Positions 7,692 to 16,638 are shown, numbered from the stretch's first letter. The stretch is DNA of 64,000 nucleotides from JBBSBL01 sp046330255 (GCA_046330255.1 JAXLTC010000002.1:806001-870000); one strand, 5' to 3'. The notes: generated from the sequence alone by a model not told the origin. Numbers and translations: made by a program.

Positions 7692-10112
7692 GTGGACAGA
7701 CCCGGACACCCCGCTACTCGCCGCTTGCGTTCCCACCGCTGGTTGCCGGCGCTGGCAATCGCAAGCGCGCTCTGCTTCGCGGCCCCGGCGCCCGCGGAGG
7801 CGACCGAGGGCTGGACTGCCCTCACGGGACCCGCTGTCGCGACCTGGGGGGCGAGCGCCACCGTGCTCTCCGACGGGCGCGTGCTCGTGGTGGGCGGCGA
7901 GTCGAGCGAGTTCAACCCCGTGAAGACCGCCGAGCTGTTCGACCCGGTGACCGACACCTGGAGGCCCACCGCGGGCATGTCGACCGCGCGGACGGGCCAT
8001 CAGGCCGTCCGGTTGAACGACGGCCGCGTGCTGGTCGCGGGGGGAGCCGACGGCACGGCGTCGCTGCGCTCGGCCGAGATCTACGACCCGGCCACCGAGA
8101 CGTGGTCCTCGACCGCGCCGCTGGCAGTCCCCCGCTTTCTTCCATCGGCGGCGCTGCTGCCGGACGGACGCGTCCTGTTCGCCGGCGGGGCGACCCTCTT
8201 CGTGCCTTCGGCAGCCACGCCGACGGCCGAGATCTACGACCCCTCGACCGGCTCGTGGGCCGCGACCGCAAGCATGACATCGGCGCGCTACAACGCGGGC
8301 TCTACCACGCTCGCCGACGGCAGGGTCCTGGTGGCGGGCGGGTATGCCAACGGGTTCCTGAGCCAAGCCGAGCTGTTCGACCCGGCTACCGGCACCTGGG
8401 CGCCAACCGGAAGCATGGCCACGGCCCGCGCGTCCTATCCGGCCGTGCTGCTCCCGGACGGGCGGGTGCTCGCGCCCGGGGGCGAGACCCACGGTGGCGC
8501 GCGCATGACCGCCTCGGAGATATTCAGCCCCTCTTCCGGGAGTTGGGCCGCCGCCGCCCCGCTTCCCGGTCAGCAGCGCAACCGCCACGCAGCCGTCCTG
8601 CTCCCGAACGGCAATCCGCTCGTGGTCGGCGGCACCGCCCAGTCCGGCTCCCTGACCGATGTCGTCGAGTACGACCCGTCGCGGGACTCGTGGACAGCCG
8701 CGCCGCCGCTCCACTCGCAACGCTCGACCCCGGCGGTCGCGTCCCTGCCCGATGGCCGGGTGCTCGTCGCCGGCGGCTTCTTCCTGGACCACGACGGGGC
8801 CATGCGTGCGACAGCCGGCAGCGAGGTATACGGCACGATCGACGCCGACCTGCACGTTTCGATCTCCGCCCAGGGTGACGCTCAGGTGGGCGACTCGTTG
8901 GACTATGCGGTGGCGGTGGGAAGCAACGGCCCGGCGACCGCCTACGCCGTAACGGTCACCGACACGTTGCCCGCCGGCGTAAAGTTCGTTTCGGCAAGCG
9001 ATGGCGGCGCGTACGACCCGGAAACGCGACGGGTGACCTGGCGGCTGGAGCGCGTCCCGGCGGGAGCATCGGACCGGGTGCTGCGCGTGACAGCTCGCGG
9101 GGAAGCGTGGTCGCTCGCGGCGCGCGACCAGGCGACAGTCGCATCGGGCGCTCCCGATCCCGACAGCGGCAACGACACTGCCACGTCGGACACACGGATA
9201 TGCACGAGGCTCGGCGGACCGGGCAACGACCATCTGACAGGAACCGGCGGCAACGATCTCCTGTGCGGCGCCGGCGGCGACGACACCCTGAACGGCGGGG
9301 CCGGCTCGGATCATCTACAGGGCGACAGCGGTTCGGACACCGTGACCTACCCGGACGCGCCACACCCCGGCGTCTACGTCAACCTTGCCACCCAGCGGAC
9401 GCTGGTCGGGGACGACGACTACCTCGCATCGATCGAGAACGCCACGGGCTCGCCCCAGACGGACTTTCTACTGGGCGACGACGGACCCAACGTGCTGCGC
9501 GGCAGCGAGGACGGCACCTGCGCCCCGGGCTACTGCAGCGCACCATGCACGGCGTCGTCGAACCCGTCGATCTGCGGCGACGTGATCCAGGGCTACGGCG
9601 GTGCCGACGAACTCGTCGGCGGCGACGGCTATGACTGGATTGGAGGTGGCGAGGGCGACGACCGCCTGTACGGCCATGCGGCCTACGATGCGCTCTCGGG
9701 GGGACCGGGGAACGACGTCATCGACGGAGGACCCGGCGAGGACAGCGTCGTGTACCTGTTCCAACCGTCCCCCGTCCAGGTCGACCTGGCCGCGGGCACG
9801 GCCACCGGCGAAGGAGACGATTCCATCGTGGACGTCTCCGACATGATCGGCTCGCCGCGGGACGACACGCTCAGCGGGGACGATGCTCCCAACCGGATAA
9901 ACGGCTTCTGGGGCCACGACACGATCGACGGTCGGGGTGGCGACGATCCCGCGCTCTGGGGCGACCGGGGGAACGACACGTTGCACGGCGGCATGGGAGA
10001 CGACCAGCTCGACGGCGGCCCGGGCCGCGACAGCAACTTCGGCGATCTCGGGACAGACACCTGCGCCGTGGACGCGGCCGACCTAATCCGCGACTCGTGC
10101 GAGCTGCCCTGA
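7692..10112 (+). CDS. Secreted kelch-repeat / DUF11 / RTX-type calcium-repeat protein
   Basis: An 806-aa exported protein in three parts. Residues 1-38 hold a signal peptide (hydrophobic LPALAIASALCFAAPAPAEA). Residues 40-380 are about seven kelch-type blades, each with LPDGRVLVAGG followed by AELFDPxTGTW. Residues about 385-480 form a DUF11-like adhesion domain (YAVTVTDTLPAGVKFVSAS). The rest carries hemolysin-type calcium-binding nonapeptides (GGPGNDHLTG, GGAGDDTLNGG, GGPGNDVIDGG), interrupted by DFLLGDDGPN-type units. It is probably cell-surface or extracellular. GTG 7692 is chosen because GGAG lies five bases upstream; earlier in-frame starts at 7614 (GTG) and 7656 (ATG) lack a well-spaced site. 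There is no partner secretion system nearby. Confidence 0.85.
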   Translation: MDRPGHPATRRLRSHRWLPALAIASALCFAAPAPAEATEGWTALTGPAVATWGASATVLSDGRVLVVGGESSEFNPVKTAELFDPVTDTWRPTAGMSTARTGHQAVRLNDGRVLVAGGADGTASLRSAEIYDPATETWSSTAPLAVPRFLPSAALLPDGRVLFAGGATLFVPSAATPTAEIYDPSTGSWAATASMTSARYNAGSTTLADGRVLVAGGYANGFLSQAELFDPATGTWAPTGSMATARASYPAVLLPDGRVLAPGGETHGGARMTASEIFSPSSGSWAAAAPLPGQQRNRHAAVLLPNGNPLVVGGTAQSGSLTDVVEYDPSRDSWTAAPPLHSQRSTPAVASLPDGRVLVAGGFFLDHDGAMRATAGSEVYGTIDADLHVSISAQGDAQVGDSLDYAVAVGSNGPATAYAVTVTDTLPAGVKFVSASDGGAYDPETRRVTWRLERVPAGASDRVLRVTARGEAWSLAARDQATVASGAPDPDSGNDTATSDTRICTRLGGPGNDHLTGTGGNDLLCGAGGDDTLNGGAGSDHLQGDSGSDTVTYPDAPHPGVYVNLATQRTLVGDDDYLASIENATGSPQTDFLLGDDGPNVLRGSEDGTCAPGYCSAPCTASSNPSICGDVIQGYGGADELVGGDGYDWIGGGEGDDRLYGHAAYDALSGGPGNDVIDGGPGEDSVVYLFQPSPVQVDLAAGTATGEGDDSIVDVSDMIGSPRDDTLSGDDAPNRINGFWGHDTIDGRGGDDPALWGDRGNDTLHGGMGDDQLDGGPGRDSNFGDLGTDTCAVDAADLIRDSCELP

Positions 10113-10162
10113 GGCCCATGTGACGTTGCGCGCGCCGCCGCCGACCCGGTAGAAGCCCGGCC

Positions 10163-11818
10163 GTGGCCCGCATGCACCCGCCCGACCTCGACGGCGACGA
10201 GCCGGAGAGCGGCGCCGAGCGCGCGGTCTTCGACGCGATCCGCGACCGGCTGCCGGAGCCCTGGGAGGCGTTCCACGGGACGGGCTTCACCGAGCGCGCC
10301 CACGCGACCGGCACCCGCGACGGCGAGATCGATTTCGTGCTCGCCCACCCGGAGGTCGGGATCTTCTGCCTAGAGGTCAAGGGCGGCGGCGTGGAGTGCC
10401 GCGACGGGGCGTGGTACCGCACCCGCCGCGACGGGCCGGCCGAGCGGATGCGCGACCCGTTCGAGCAGGCCAAGGGCCAGCGCCACGCGCTCAAGCGGCT
10501 GATCTCGGCGGCCGGGAGCGGAATCCGGGGCGATGACCTGCTCATGGGCCACGCCGTCGCGTTCCCGTTCGCGACGGTCCACGCGCTCGGCCCGGGCCTC
10601 AACGCGCCGCGCGAGCTGATCGTCGACCGCTCGGACATGGGCGACCTCCCCGCGGCCGTCGAGCGGGTCACCGCCCACCACCGCGGCTCCCGTGACCGGC
10701 GCCGGGCGCCGGGCGAGGAGGGGATGGAGATGCTGCGTGAGCTGCTGGCGCCCAACGTGGTCATCGCGAGCCCGCTCTCGGCGGCGATCGCCGAGGAGGA
10801 GGCCGCGCTGGTCGAGCTCACCAACGAGCAGTCGCTGGTGCTGCGCGGGCTCGCAGCGAACCGGCGGGTCGCGATCCGCGGCTGCGCGGGGTCGGGCAAG
10901 ACGATGATCGCGGTCGAGCACGCTCGCCGCCTCGCACGCGACGGCGCGAACGTGCTCTTCGTGTGCTTCAACCGCGCGCTGCGCGACGAGCTCCGGCGCG
11001 GCCCGGCGGCCGCCCGGGAGGGCGTCGAGTTCCACACGTTCCACGGGCTGTGCCGCAGTCTCGCGGGCCGGGCGAAGGTGCCGGTGCCCGAGTACCCGGC
11101 GGGCGAGGCGCCGCCGGAGTTCTTCCGGACCGAGCTCCCGGCCGCGCTGGTGGAGGCGGCGGCGAAACTGGACGTCCGCTACGACGCGCTGTTCGTGGAC
11201 GAGGCCCAGGACCTCCACACGGAATGGCTGGATGCGCTGGCCTGCCTGCTGACGGACCCGGAGGCCTCCCCGGTCTGGCTGTTCCTCGACGACAACCAGG
11301 AGGTCTACGACGCGCGGCTGGAGGTGCCGTCCGGGTACGCGCACTTCGAGCTGTCGGTCAACTGCCGCAACACCCGGCGCATCCACGAGTGGGTGCGGCG
11401 CTACTACCGGGGCGAGGTAGAGCCGTCGGTGCGCGGGCCGGAGGGGCGCGAGGTCGAGCTGATCCACACCGGCGACGGTCCCGCCACCGTCGCCGCCGTG
11501 GTCGAGCGGCTGTGCGGGCGGGAGGGCGTCGCGCCGCAGGACGTGGTCGTCCTCTCCGAGCACGGCTACGACAACTCGGCGATCCCCGGGCAGGCCGGCG
11601 GCCGCTACGAGTTCGTCCGCGAGCGCGGCGCGCACGGCAACCGGATCCAGCTCTCCTCGATCCGCGGCTTCAAGGGCCTCGAGTCGCCCGTGGTGATCCT
11701 CTGCGAGCTCGAGGACATGCGCTTCCCCGAGCGCCAGGCGCAGCTCCTCTACACGGGCATCTCGCGCGCGAAGAGCCACTGCGTGATCGTCGCGCCGCCG
11801 GAGGCGGCCGGCGCGTGA
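10163..11818 (+). CDS. NERD nuclease-domain protein with UvrD/SF1-type helicase ATPase
   Basis: A 551-aa protein from GTG 10163. Residues 16-110 form a NERD (nuclease-related) domain with the PD-(D/E)XK-like core GEIDFVL (54-60) and LEVKGG (70-75). From residue 220 a superfamily 1 motor follows: Walker A GCAGSGKT (240-247), Walker B VDEAQD (345-350), a motif III-like WLFLDDNQEVYD, and the C-terminal SSIRGFKGLESPVVI and LLYTGISRAKSH motifs of UvrD-like helicases. It likely acts on DNA ends or foreign DNA. Its GTGA stop overlaps the start of the next gene, an HNH nuclease, implying coordinated synthesis. The domain assignment is strong; a defence role is inferred from the pairing. Confidence 0.9.
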   Translation: MARMHPPDLDGDEPESGAERAVFDAIRDRLPEPWEAFHGTGFTERAHATGTRDGEIDFVLAHPEVGIFCLEVKGGGVECRDGAWYRTRRDGPAERMRDPFEQAKGQRHALKRLISAAGSGIRGDDLLMGHAVAFPFATVHALGPGLNAPRELIVDRSDMGDLPAAVERVTAHHRGSRDRRRAPGEEGMEMLRELLAPNVVIASPLSAAIAEEEAALVELTNEQSLVLRGLAANRRVAIRGCAGSGKTMIAVEHARRLARDGANVLFVCFNRALRDELRRGPAAAREGVEFHTFHGLCRSLAGRAKVPVPEYPAGEAPPEFFRTELPAALVEAAAKLDVRYDALFVDEAQDLHTEWLDALACLLTDPEASPVWLFLDDNQEVYDARLEVPSGYAHFELSVNCRNTRRIHEWVRRYYRGEVEPSVRGPEGREVELIHTGDGPATVAAVVERLCGREGVAPQDVVVLSEHGYDNSAIPGQAGGRYEFVRERGAHGNRIQLSSIRGFKGLESPVVILCELEDMRFPERQAQLLYTGISRAKSHCVIVAPPEAAGA

Positions 11819-12765
11819 GCCCGCACGATCCCGACCACGCGCTGCGCCTCGCGGCGATCGAGCACGTGCGGGCGCTGTCGGCGCGCCACCAGGAGCTGGT
11901 TCCGCTCCCCGTGCTCAAGCAGGGCTTCCCGTTCGCCGGCGGGCGGCGCAGCTACGGCTCCTTCTTCAGCGGGATCTACCGCCCGGGCGAGCTCCGCGGG
12001 CCGGCCGCGCTCGCCATCGTCACCGCGCCGCCGGCGCCCGGCAAGCCGGCCCCCTACGACGACGACGTCGATCCCGCCGGCGACGCCTTCACCTACCACT
12101 ACCGCGACGCGCGCACCGACACCTCGGCGGCCCGGGCCGCGGCCGCGCGCGACAACGCCGCGCTGCGCGCCGCGCACGAGGCGCAGGTCCCGCTGATCTG
12201 GTTCGTCGGGCAGTTCCCCGGCATGTACACCCCGCTCGCGCCCGTCTTCGTGGCGGCCGACGATCCGGTGCGGCGCGTCGTCGAGCTCCAGGCCGGCCTG
12301 CCGGTCGCCGACCTGATCCCCGACGGGGAGCCGGCGCCGGAGGAGGTCCGCCGCTACGCGACCCGGGAGGCCCGCATCCGCCTGCACCAGCCGCGCTTCC
12401 GCGTCCGGGTCATGCGCGCCTACGGGAATCGCTGCGCCGTCTGCCGCCTGCGCGAGGCCGACCTGCTCCAGGCGGCGCACATCCTCGGCGACCGCCACGC
12501 GCTCGGGCAGCCGGTGGTCGTCAACGGCATCGCGCTGTGCGCGATCCACCACCTCGCCTACGACCGCAACCTGATGGGCATCGACCCCGAGGGCGTCGTG
12601 CACATCGCGCACCGGCTGCTCGAGGAGGTCGACGGCCCGATGCTGCGCGCCGGGCTGCAGGAGCGCCACGGCGAGGGGATCGTCCTGCCGCGCCGCCGGG
12701 TGGAGCGACCCGACCCCGCGCGTCTGGAGATCCGCTTCGGCGAGTTCGAGCACGCGGCGGCGTAG
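11815..12765 (+). CDS. HNH endonuclease with N-terminal SRA/PUA-like domain
   Basis: A 316-aa protein whose GTG start at 11815 overlaps the preceding TGA. The C-terminal part is an HNH nuclease: CAVC (207-210), the catalytic AH at 221-222 (LLQAAHILGDRH), N237, and CAIHHLAYDRNL (242-253), with cysteines probably binding a structural zinc. Residues 30-150 (QGFPFAGGRRSYGSFFSGIYRP onward) resemble the SRA/PUA-type modules placed before HNH domains in modification-dependent type IV restriction enzymes, which read modified cytosine. This resemblance is by pattern and needs a profile search. Coupling with the NERD-helicase suggests a two-protein restriction system. Confidence 0.82.
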   Translation: MSPHDPDHALRLAAIEHVRALSARHQELVPLPVLKQGFPFAGGRRSYGSFFSGIYRPGELRGPAALAIVTAPPAPGKPAPYDDDVDPAGDAFTYHYRDARTDTSAARAAAARDNAALRAAHEAQVPLIWFVGQFPGMYTPLAPVFVAADDPVRRVVELQAGLPVADLIPDGEPAPEEVRRYATREARIRLHQPRFRVRVMRAYGNRCAVCRLREADLLQAAHILGDRHALGQPVVVNGIALCAIHHLAYDRNLMGIDPEGVVHIAHRLLEEVDGPMLRAGLQERHGEGIVLPRRRVERPDPARLEIRFGEFEHAAA

Positions 12766-12774
12766 TTGCCGGAC

Positions 12775-12822
12775 AACCCGTCCCGGCCTATGCCCGCCAT
12801 GGAGGCGCCACCCGGGACGGGA
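12775..12822. repeat. Palindromic REP-like element, diverged copy
   Basis: About 48 bases ten bases after the HNH gene. The left arm AACCCGTCCCGG (12775-12786) is complementary to the right arm CCGGGACGGG (12812-12821). The centre CCTATGCCCGCCATGGAGG aligns with the centre of the elements at 37606, 45064 and 46038 (CCTGCCCCCGCAGGAGAGG). It can form a hairpin and may also act as a terminator for the NERD-HNH pair. Confidence 0.55.
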
Positions 12823-12872
12823 CGCTCGGCCGCCGGTGTCAGGGCCGGCCGCGCCGGGGCGACCCTCGTGGC

Positions 12873-13313
12873 ATGCCCCGCCCCGACACCCCAGGCCGGC
12901 CGCAGCGACTACGGGCCGAGTCGCGCCACGCGCGCGGCCCGTGCTTCACGATCAGCCTCGGGGACGACGGCGTGCTGCACTACGGCTTCGAGGTCGACCG
13001 GCCGCCGCCGGGCGACGACCATCCCCCGATCGCCATCGACATCCACCCCGACGCCGAGGCGTGGGCCGAGTTCGCCGCGGCCCTGGACCGCATCGACGTC
13101 TGGTCCTGGGAGCGCGACTTCGGGGAGCCGCGGCCGGGCGAGGACGCGCCGCGCCAGTCCTGGTCGCTCGAGATCTCCTGGGACGGACGCACGGCGCAGT
13201 CGCGGGGCGCCGGCGCCTACCCCCCGTCCGGCGGATCGCCGGAGCCCTCGGCGGCCTACCTCGACTGGTGCCGCGCGGTGCGCGCGCTGGTCGGCGGGCG
13301 GCCGTTCGCTTAG
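12873..13313 (+). CDS. Conserved hypothetical protein (146 aa)
   Basis: A small soluble, acidic protein starting at ATG 12873. It has no signal or membrane segment. Conserved-looking stretches are CFTISLGDDGVLHYGFEVDRP, a central helix DAEAWAEFAAALDRIDVWSWERDF, WSLEISWDGRTAQSRG and a C-terminal AYLDWCRAVRALVGGRPFA. The alternation of strands and helices suggests a compact alpha/beta fold. I do not recognise the family. It is separated from the HNH gene by a palindromic repeat and converges on a TPR-like protein gene. High third-position GC and protein-like composition in this frame, unlike the overlapping Arg/Ala-rich frames, support the call. Confidence 0.65.
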   Translation: MPRPDTPGRPQRLRAESRHARGPCFTISLGDDGVLHYGFEVDRPPPGDDHPPIAIDIHPDAEAWAEFAAALDRIDVWSWERDFGEPRPGEDAPRQSWSLEISWDGRTAQSRGAGAYPPSGGSPEPSAAYLDWCRAVRALVGGRPFA

Positions 13314-13337
13314 CGCGGCGTGCCCTGATCCCGGCGT

Positions 13338-13353
13338 CCGGCGGCGCCGCCGG
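13338..13353. terminator. Perfect palindrome between convergent genes
   Basis: The 16-base palindrome CCGGCGGCGCCGCCGG lies in the 41-base gap between the convergent genes ending at 13313 and 13355. A GC-rich stem with no U-tract is consistent with a bidirectional terminator of the actinobacterial kind, but no direct evidence distinguishes this from chance in such GC-rich DNA. Confidence 0.35.
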
Positions 13354-13354
13354 C

Positions 13355-14092
13355 TCAGCTTCCGCGCCGCCGCTCGCGCAGCGCCGCCGCGAGCTCGGCC
13401 GCGTCGGTCTCGAAGGAGCCCCGCGCCTGGCAGAGCTCGGCGCGCTTGTAGGCGCGCAGCGCCTCCTTGACCTCGCCGATCGCCTCGGCGGCCGCGCCGA
13501 GCCAGCGCCAGGCCCACGAGTTGCTCGGCGCCTGCTCGGCGTAGCGGCGCAGGTGGTCGTAGGCGTCGCGCGGGCGGCCCGCCTCGAGCAGCACGTATCC
13601 GAGCGCGAAGCGCGCGCGCTGCTGGCCGGCCTCGAGCGCCATGCGGTACAGCTCGGCGACCGTCTCCGCGTCGGTCTCATCGTCGTGCTGCGCGGCCACC
13701 GCAAGCCCGAAGTACATCGCGTCGACCGTCGGCTCGCCCGGGTCGTAGCGGCCCTGGACCGCCAGCAGGATCTCGCCCGCGCAGGCGTCGTCGAGGCCCA
13801 GCGCCGGCACGGCGAAGCGCGGCCCGTCCCAGACCTCGGCGGCGTCGAGCGCGTCCAGGTCGATCGCGTGCGGCTCGAGCGCCGCGAACCCGATCACCGA
13901 CCCCGCGGGCTCTTCCAGCAGGAAGCCGATGCGCTCCTCGGCCGCGATGCCGCGAGCCAGCGCCGCCGGCTGGCCGTCCCAGACCGCGCCGAACTCGACG
14001 ACCTCGAGGACGTCGCGCGCCGGGTCGATGCTCAGGTGGGCGGGTCGCCCGGAGGCGGCCGGCAGGGTGGAGGGCTCGGTCTGGCTTCTCAC
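13355..14092 (-). CDS. TPR/Sel1-like repeat protein, unknown function
   Basis: A 245-aa cytosolic protein. The first 120 residues form a distinct domain containing VLEVVEFGAVWDGQPAALARGIAAEE and GFAALEPHAIDLDALDAAEVWDGPRF. From about residue 125 there are three helical-hairpin repeats of tetratricopeptide type (VDAMYFGLAVAAQ, ARFALGYVLLEAGRPRDAYDHLRRYAEQ, SWAWRWLGAAAEAIGEVKEALRAYKRA), which normally mediate protein-protein contact. The N-terminal domain is unknown to me. It stands between a convergent hypothetical gene and a divergent AAA ATPase gene with only 81 bases between starts, so the two may share a promoter region. Confidence 0.75.
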   Translation of the reverse strand: MRSQTEPSTLPAASGRPAHLSIDPARDVLEVVEFGAVWDGQPAALARGIAAEERIGFLLEEPAGSVIGFAALEPHAIDLDALDAAEVWDGPRFAVPALGLDDACAGEILLAVQGRYDPGEPTVDAMYFGLAVAAQHDDETDAETVAELYRMALEAGQQRARFALGYVLLEAGRPRDAYDHLRRYAEQAPSNSWAWRWLGAAAEAIGEVKEALRAYKRAELCQARGSFETDAAELAAALRERRRGS

Positions 14093-14173
14093 ACATGAGG
14101 GGTCGCGCCGCGCGGCGCGCGTCTGACAGGCGGCCGGCGTCAGGAACGGCGCTCCCCGCGCGACCCGTCCGGC

Positions 14174-15301
14174 ATGAACAACTCAACCCCGCCTTCCTTC
14201 AGCGCCCTCGCGGGCGCCGACTACCTGCACGTCGTCGACGCCCGCTTCCTCGACCTCGCCGCGCGCGAGCGCCTCGCCCACATGCGCGGCGCGTGGTGGC
14301 CGACCGCCCGCCACGAGGCCTCCGACCTCGGCGCGGAGCTGCTCGCGTCGGCCCACTACGAGCACGGCGGCGGGCGCGAGGGCCTGGTCCGCGTCGGCGA
14401 CGGCGCCGTCGCCCACCTGCTGTTCTCCGACTCCGGGGTGAGGGCCCGCATCGCCGCGTCCACGCTCGAGGAGCTCGACGCGGCCGAGGCCCGGCTGCGC
14501 GAACTGCTTCCCGAGCGCACGCCGCGCAGCCGCCGCCGCTCGGCGATCGTCCGCTTCTGGTCCGAGGGCGGCTTCGAGGGCCCGTCCTCCGCACCTCGCG
14601 CGCTCGACACCGTCCGCTGGCGCGACGTCGCCGCGAACTACCCGGGCGCGACGCGCGACGCCCTCGAGCGCCTGGTCACCGGCTTCCGCCCGGGCTCGGG
14701 CGGCAAGCTCCTGCTCTGGCACGGCCCGCCGGGTACCGGCAAGACGTTCGCGATCCGCGCGCTCGCGTGGGAGTGGCGGCGCTGGTGCGACATCCACTAC
14801 GTGACCGACCCGGAGCGGCTGCTCGGCGGCAGCCCCGGCTACCTGACCGCCGTGCTCGGGGCCCGCCCCGGGCGGGTGGCGGCGGGCGCCGGGCGCGGAC
14901 GCTCGCGCCGCAAGCCGCGCTGGCGCCTGATCGTGCTCGAGGACAGCGGCGAGCTGCTCGGCGTCGACGCGCGCAGCAAGACGGGGCAGGGCCTGTCGCG
15001 ACTGCTGAACGCGGCGGACGGCCTGCTCGGCCAGGACGCCCGCGCGCTCGTGCTCGTCACGACCAACGAGGAGAGCGGCGCGCTGCACCCCGCGGTCACC
15101 CGGCCGGGCCGCTGCGCCGCGCGCGTGGAGTTCGCGACGTTCGGCTCCGCCGAGGCCGCCGGCTGGCTCGCCGAGCGCGGCCGGCCGGGGCCCGCCGGCG
15201 GCGGCGCGTCGCTTGCGGACCTCTACGCGCGCGTCGAGGGCTGGGAGGACACCGCCGTGCCCGGCGCCGGGATCGGCTTCGCCGCGGGGCTGGACGGGTA
15301 G
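14174..15301 (+). CDS. AAA ATPase with DUF5925-like N-terminal domain
   Basis: A 375-aa protein. Residues 1-120 form a domain of the sort found ahead of single AAA modules in actinobacteria (DUF5925-like, by architecture). The AAA core has Walker A GPPGTGKT (184-191), then a Walker B-like LIVLEDSGELL in which Glu-Asp replaces the usual Asp-Glu. Sensor 1 is LVTTNEE and the arginine-finger region is HPAVTRPGRC. The ATPase remodels some partner; none is visible nearby, as the downstream gene is an oxidoreductase 46 bases away. The ATG at 14174 gives a natural N-terminus. Confidence 0.85.
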   Translation: MNNSTPPSFSALAGADYLHVVDARFLDLAARERLAHMRGAWWPTARHEASDLGAELLASAHYEHGGGREGLVRVGDGAVAHLLFSDSGVRARIAASTLEELDAAEARLRELLPERTPRSRRRSAIVRFWSEGGFEGPSSAPRALDTVRWRDVAANYPGATRDALERLVTGFRPGSGGKLLLWHGPPGTGKTFAIRALAWEWRRWCDIHYVTDPERLLGGSPGYLTAVLGARPGRVAAGAGRGRSRRKPRWRLIVLEDSGELLGVDARSKTGQGLSRLLNAADGLLGQDARALVLVTTNEESGALHPAVTRPGRCAARVEFATFGSAEAAGWLAERGRPGPAGGGASLADLYARVEGWEDTAVPGAGIGFAAGLDG

Positions 15302-15347
15302 CGCGATCGCGCGGCCGCCCGCGCGGCCGTGTGGGAGACTCGGGCGC

Positions 15348-16574
15348 GTGAAGGCGGCCGTCTGCCAGAACGCCGAGTTCACGGTCGAGGACCTCCCCGA
15401 GCCGCGGCCGGGCAGCGGCCAGGTGCGCCTGCGCACGCTGCGCTGCGGGATCTGCGGCTCGGACCTCCACGCCCGCCACGGCGCCGACGACTGGGCCGAG
15501 ACGACCGCCCGCATCGGCTACGAGCGCAGCGCCCGCTCGCACGAGCCGGTCGTCTTCGGGCACGAGTTCAGCGGCGAGATCGAGGAGTACGGGCCGAGCA
15601 CCCGCCGCCGCCTGCCCGCGGGCACGCCCGTCGTCGCGCTGCCGCTGCTGCGCAGCCCCGAGGGCGTCGACGGCCTGGGGCTCTCGGCGCACGCGCCCGG
15701 CGCCTACGCCGAGCAGGTGGTCGTCGAGGAGTCGCTGACCTTCCCGGTGCCCAACGGGTTGCCGCCCGACGTCGCCGCCCTGACCGAGCCGCTCGCGGTC
15801 GCCTGGCACGCGGTGCGCCGCGGCGAGGTCGGCCGCCGCGACGTCGCGATCGTGATCGGCTGCGGCCCGATCGGCCTCGGCGTCATCCTGATGCTCAAGG
15901 CGCGCGGCGTGCGGACGGTCGTCGCCGCCGACTTCTCCCCCGGGCGCCGCGCGCTGGCCTCGCGCTGCGGCGCGGACGTCGTGGTCGACCCGCGCGAGCG
16001 CTCGCCCTACGCCGCCGCGGGCGAGAAGCGCCACCTCGCCGACCTGCCCGCCGGCCTGGACCTGATGGTCGGCGCGGCCGAGAAGGCGAGCCGCGTGCCG
16101 GGCGCCTGGCGCGCCTGGGGAGTCGCCGACCGGCTCGGCTTCGCCCCCAAGGCGCCCGTGATCTTCGAGTGCGTCGGCGTCCCCGGCGTGATCGAGCAGA
16201 TCGTCGAGCAGGCGCCGCTGCTCTCGCGGATCGTCGTGGTCGGCGTGTGCGTCGGCGAGGACCGCCTGACCCCGGCGCTGGCGATCATGAAGGAGGTCGA
16301 CCTGCGCTTCGCCTTCGGCTACACCCCGCTCGAGTTCCGCGACACCCTGCACATGCTCGCCGAGGGCAAGGCCGACCCCCGCCCGCTGATCACCGGCGAG
16401 GTCGGCCTGGCCGGCGTCGACGCCGCGTTCGGCGCCCTCGCCGACCCGGAGGCCCACGCGAAGATCCTGGTGGATCCGGCGAGCGGGGCGGCGGCGCCGG
16501 AGCGGGCGGGCGCCCGGTCCACACGGGTGACCACCGAGTCGATCCTCGCCGCACGCGACGCCGACCGGCGTTGA
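15348..16574 (+). CDS. Zinc-binding (threonine/alcohol dehydrogenase-like) oxidoreductase
   Basis: A 408-aa medium-chain dehydrogenase from GTG 15348. The catalytic zinc ligands are visible as CGICGSDLH (C33) and FGHEFSG (H72, E73). The NAD(P) fold shows VIVIGCGPIGLGVILMLKARG, and substrate binding sits near LTEPLAVAWHAV. The usual four-cysteine structural zinc loop (CxxCxxC with a fourth Cys) is absent: the equivalent region reads ALPLLRSPEGVDGLGLS. The family oxidises alcohols or polyols such as 2,3-butanediol or threonine; the substrate here is unknown. The C-terminal 30 residues are an unusual Ala/Arg-rich extension. The downstream boundary is where the lower-GC island begins. Confidence 0.88.
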   Translation: MKAAVCQNAEFTVEDLPEPRPGSGQVRLRTLRCGICGSDLHARHGADDWAETTARIGYERSARSHEPVVFGHEFSGEIEEYGPSTRRRLPAGTPVVALPLLRSPEGVDGLGLSAHAPGAYAEQVVVEESLTFPVPNGLPPDVAALTEPLAVAWHAVRRGEVGRRDVAIVIGCGPIGLGVILMLKARGVRTVVAADFSPGRRALASRCGADVVVDPRERSPYAAAGEKRHLADLPAGLDLMVGAAEKASRVPGAWRAWGVADRLGFAPKAPVIFECVGVPGVIEQIVEQAPLLSRIVVVGVCVGEDRLTPALAIMKEVDLRFAFGYTPLEFRDTLHMLAEGKADPRPLITGEVGLAGVDAAFGALADPEAHAKILVDPASGAAAPERAGARSTRVTTESILAARDADRR

Positions 16575-16638
16575 GCGGGCCGGCGGCCGAAGGAATCGCG
16601 GCGACGGGACAGCGCGCCCATGACGAAAGGAAGTGTTC

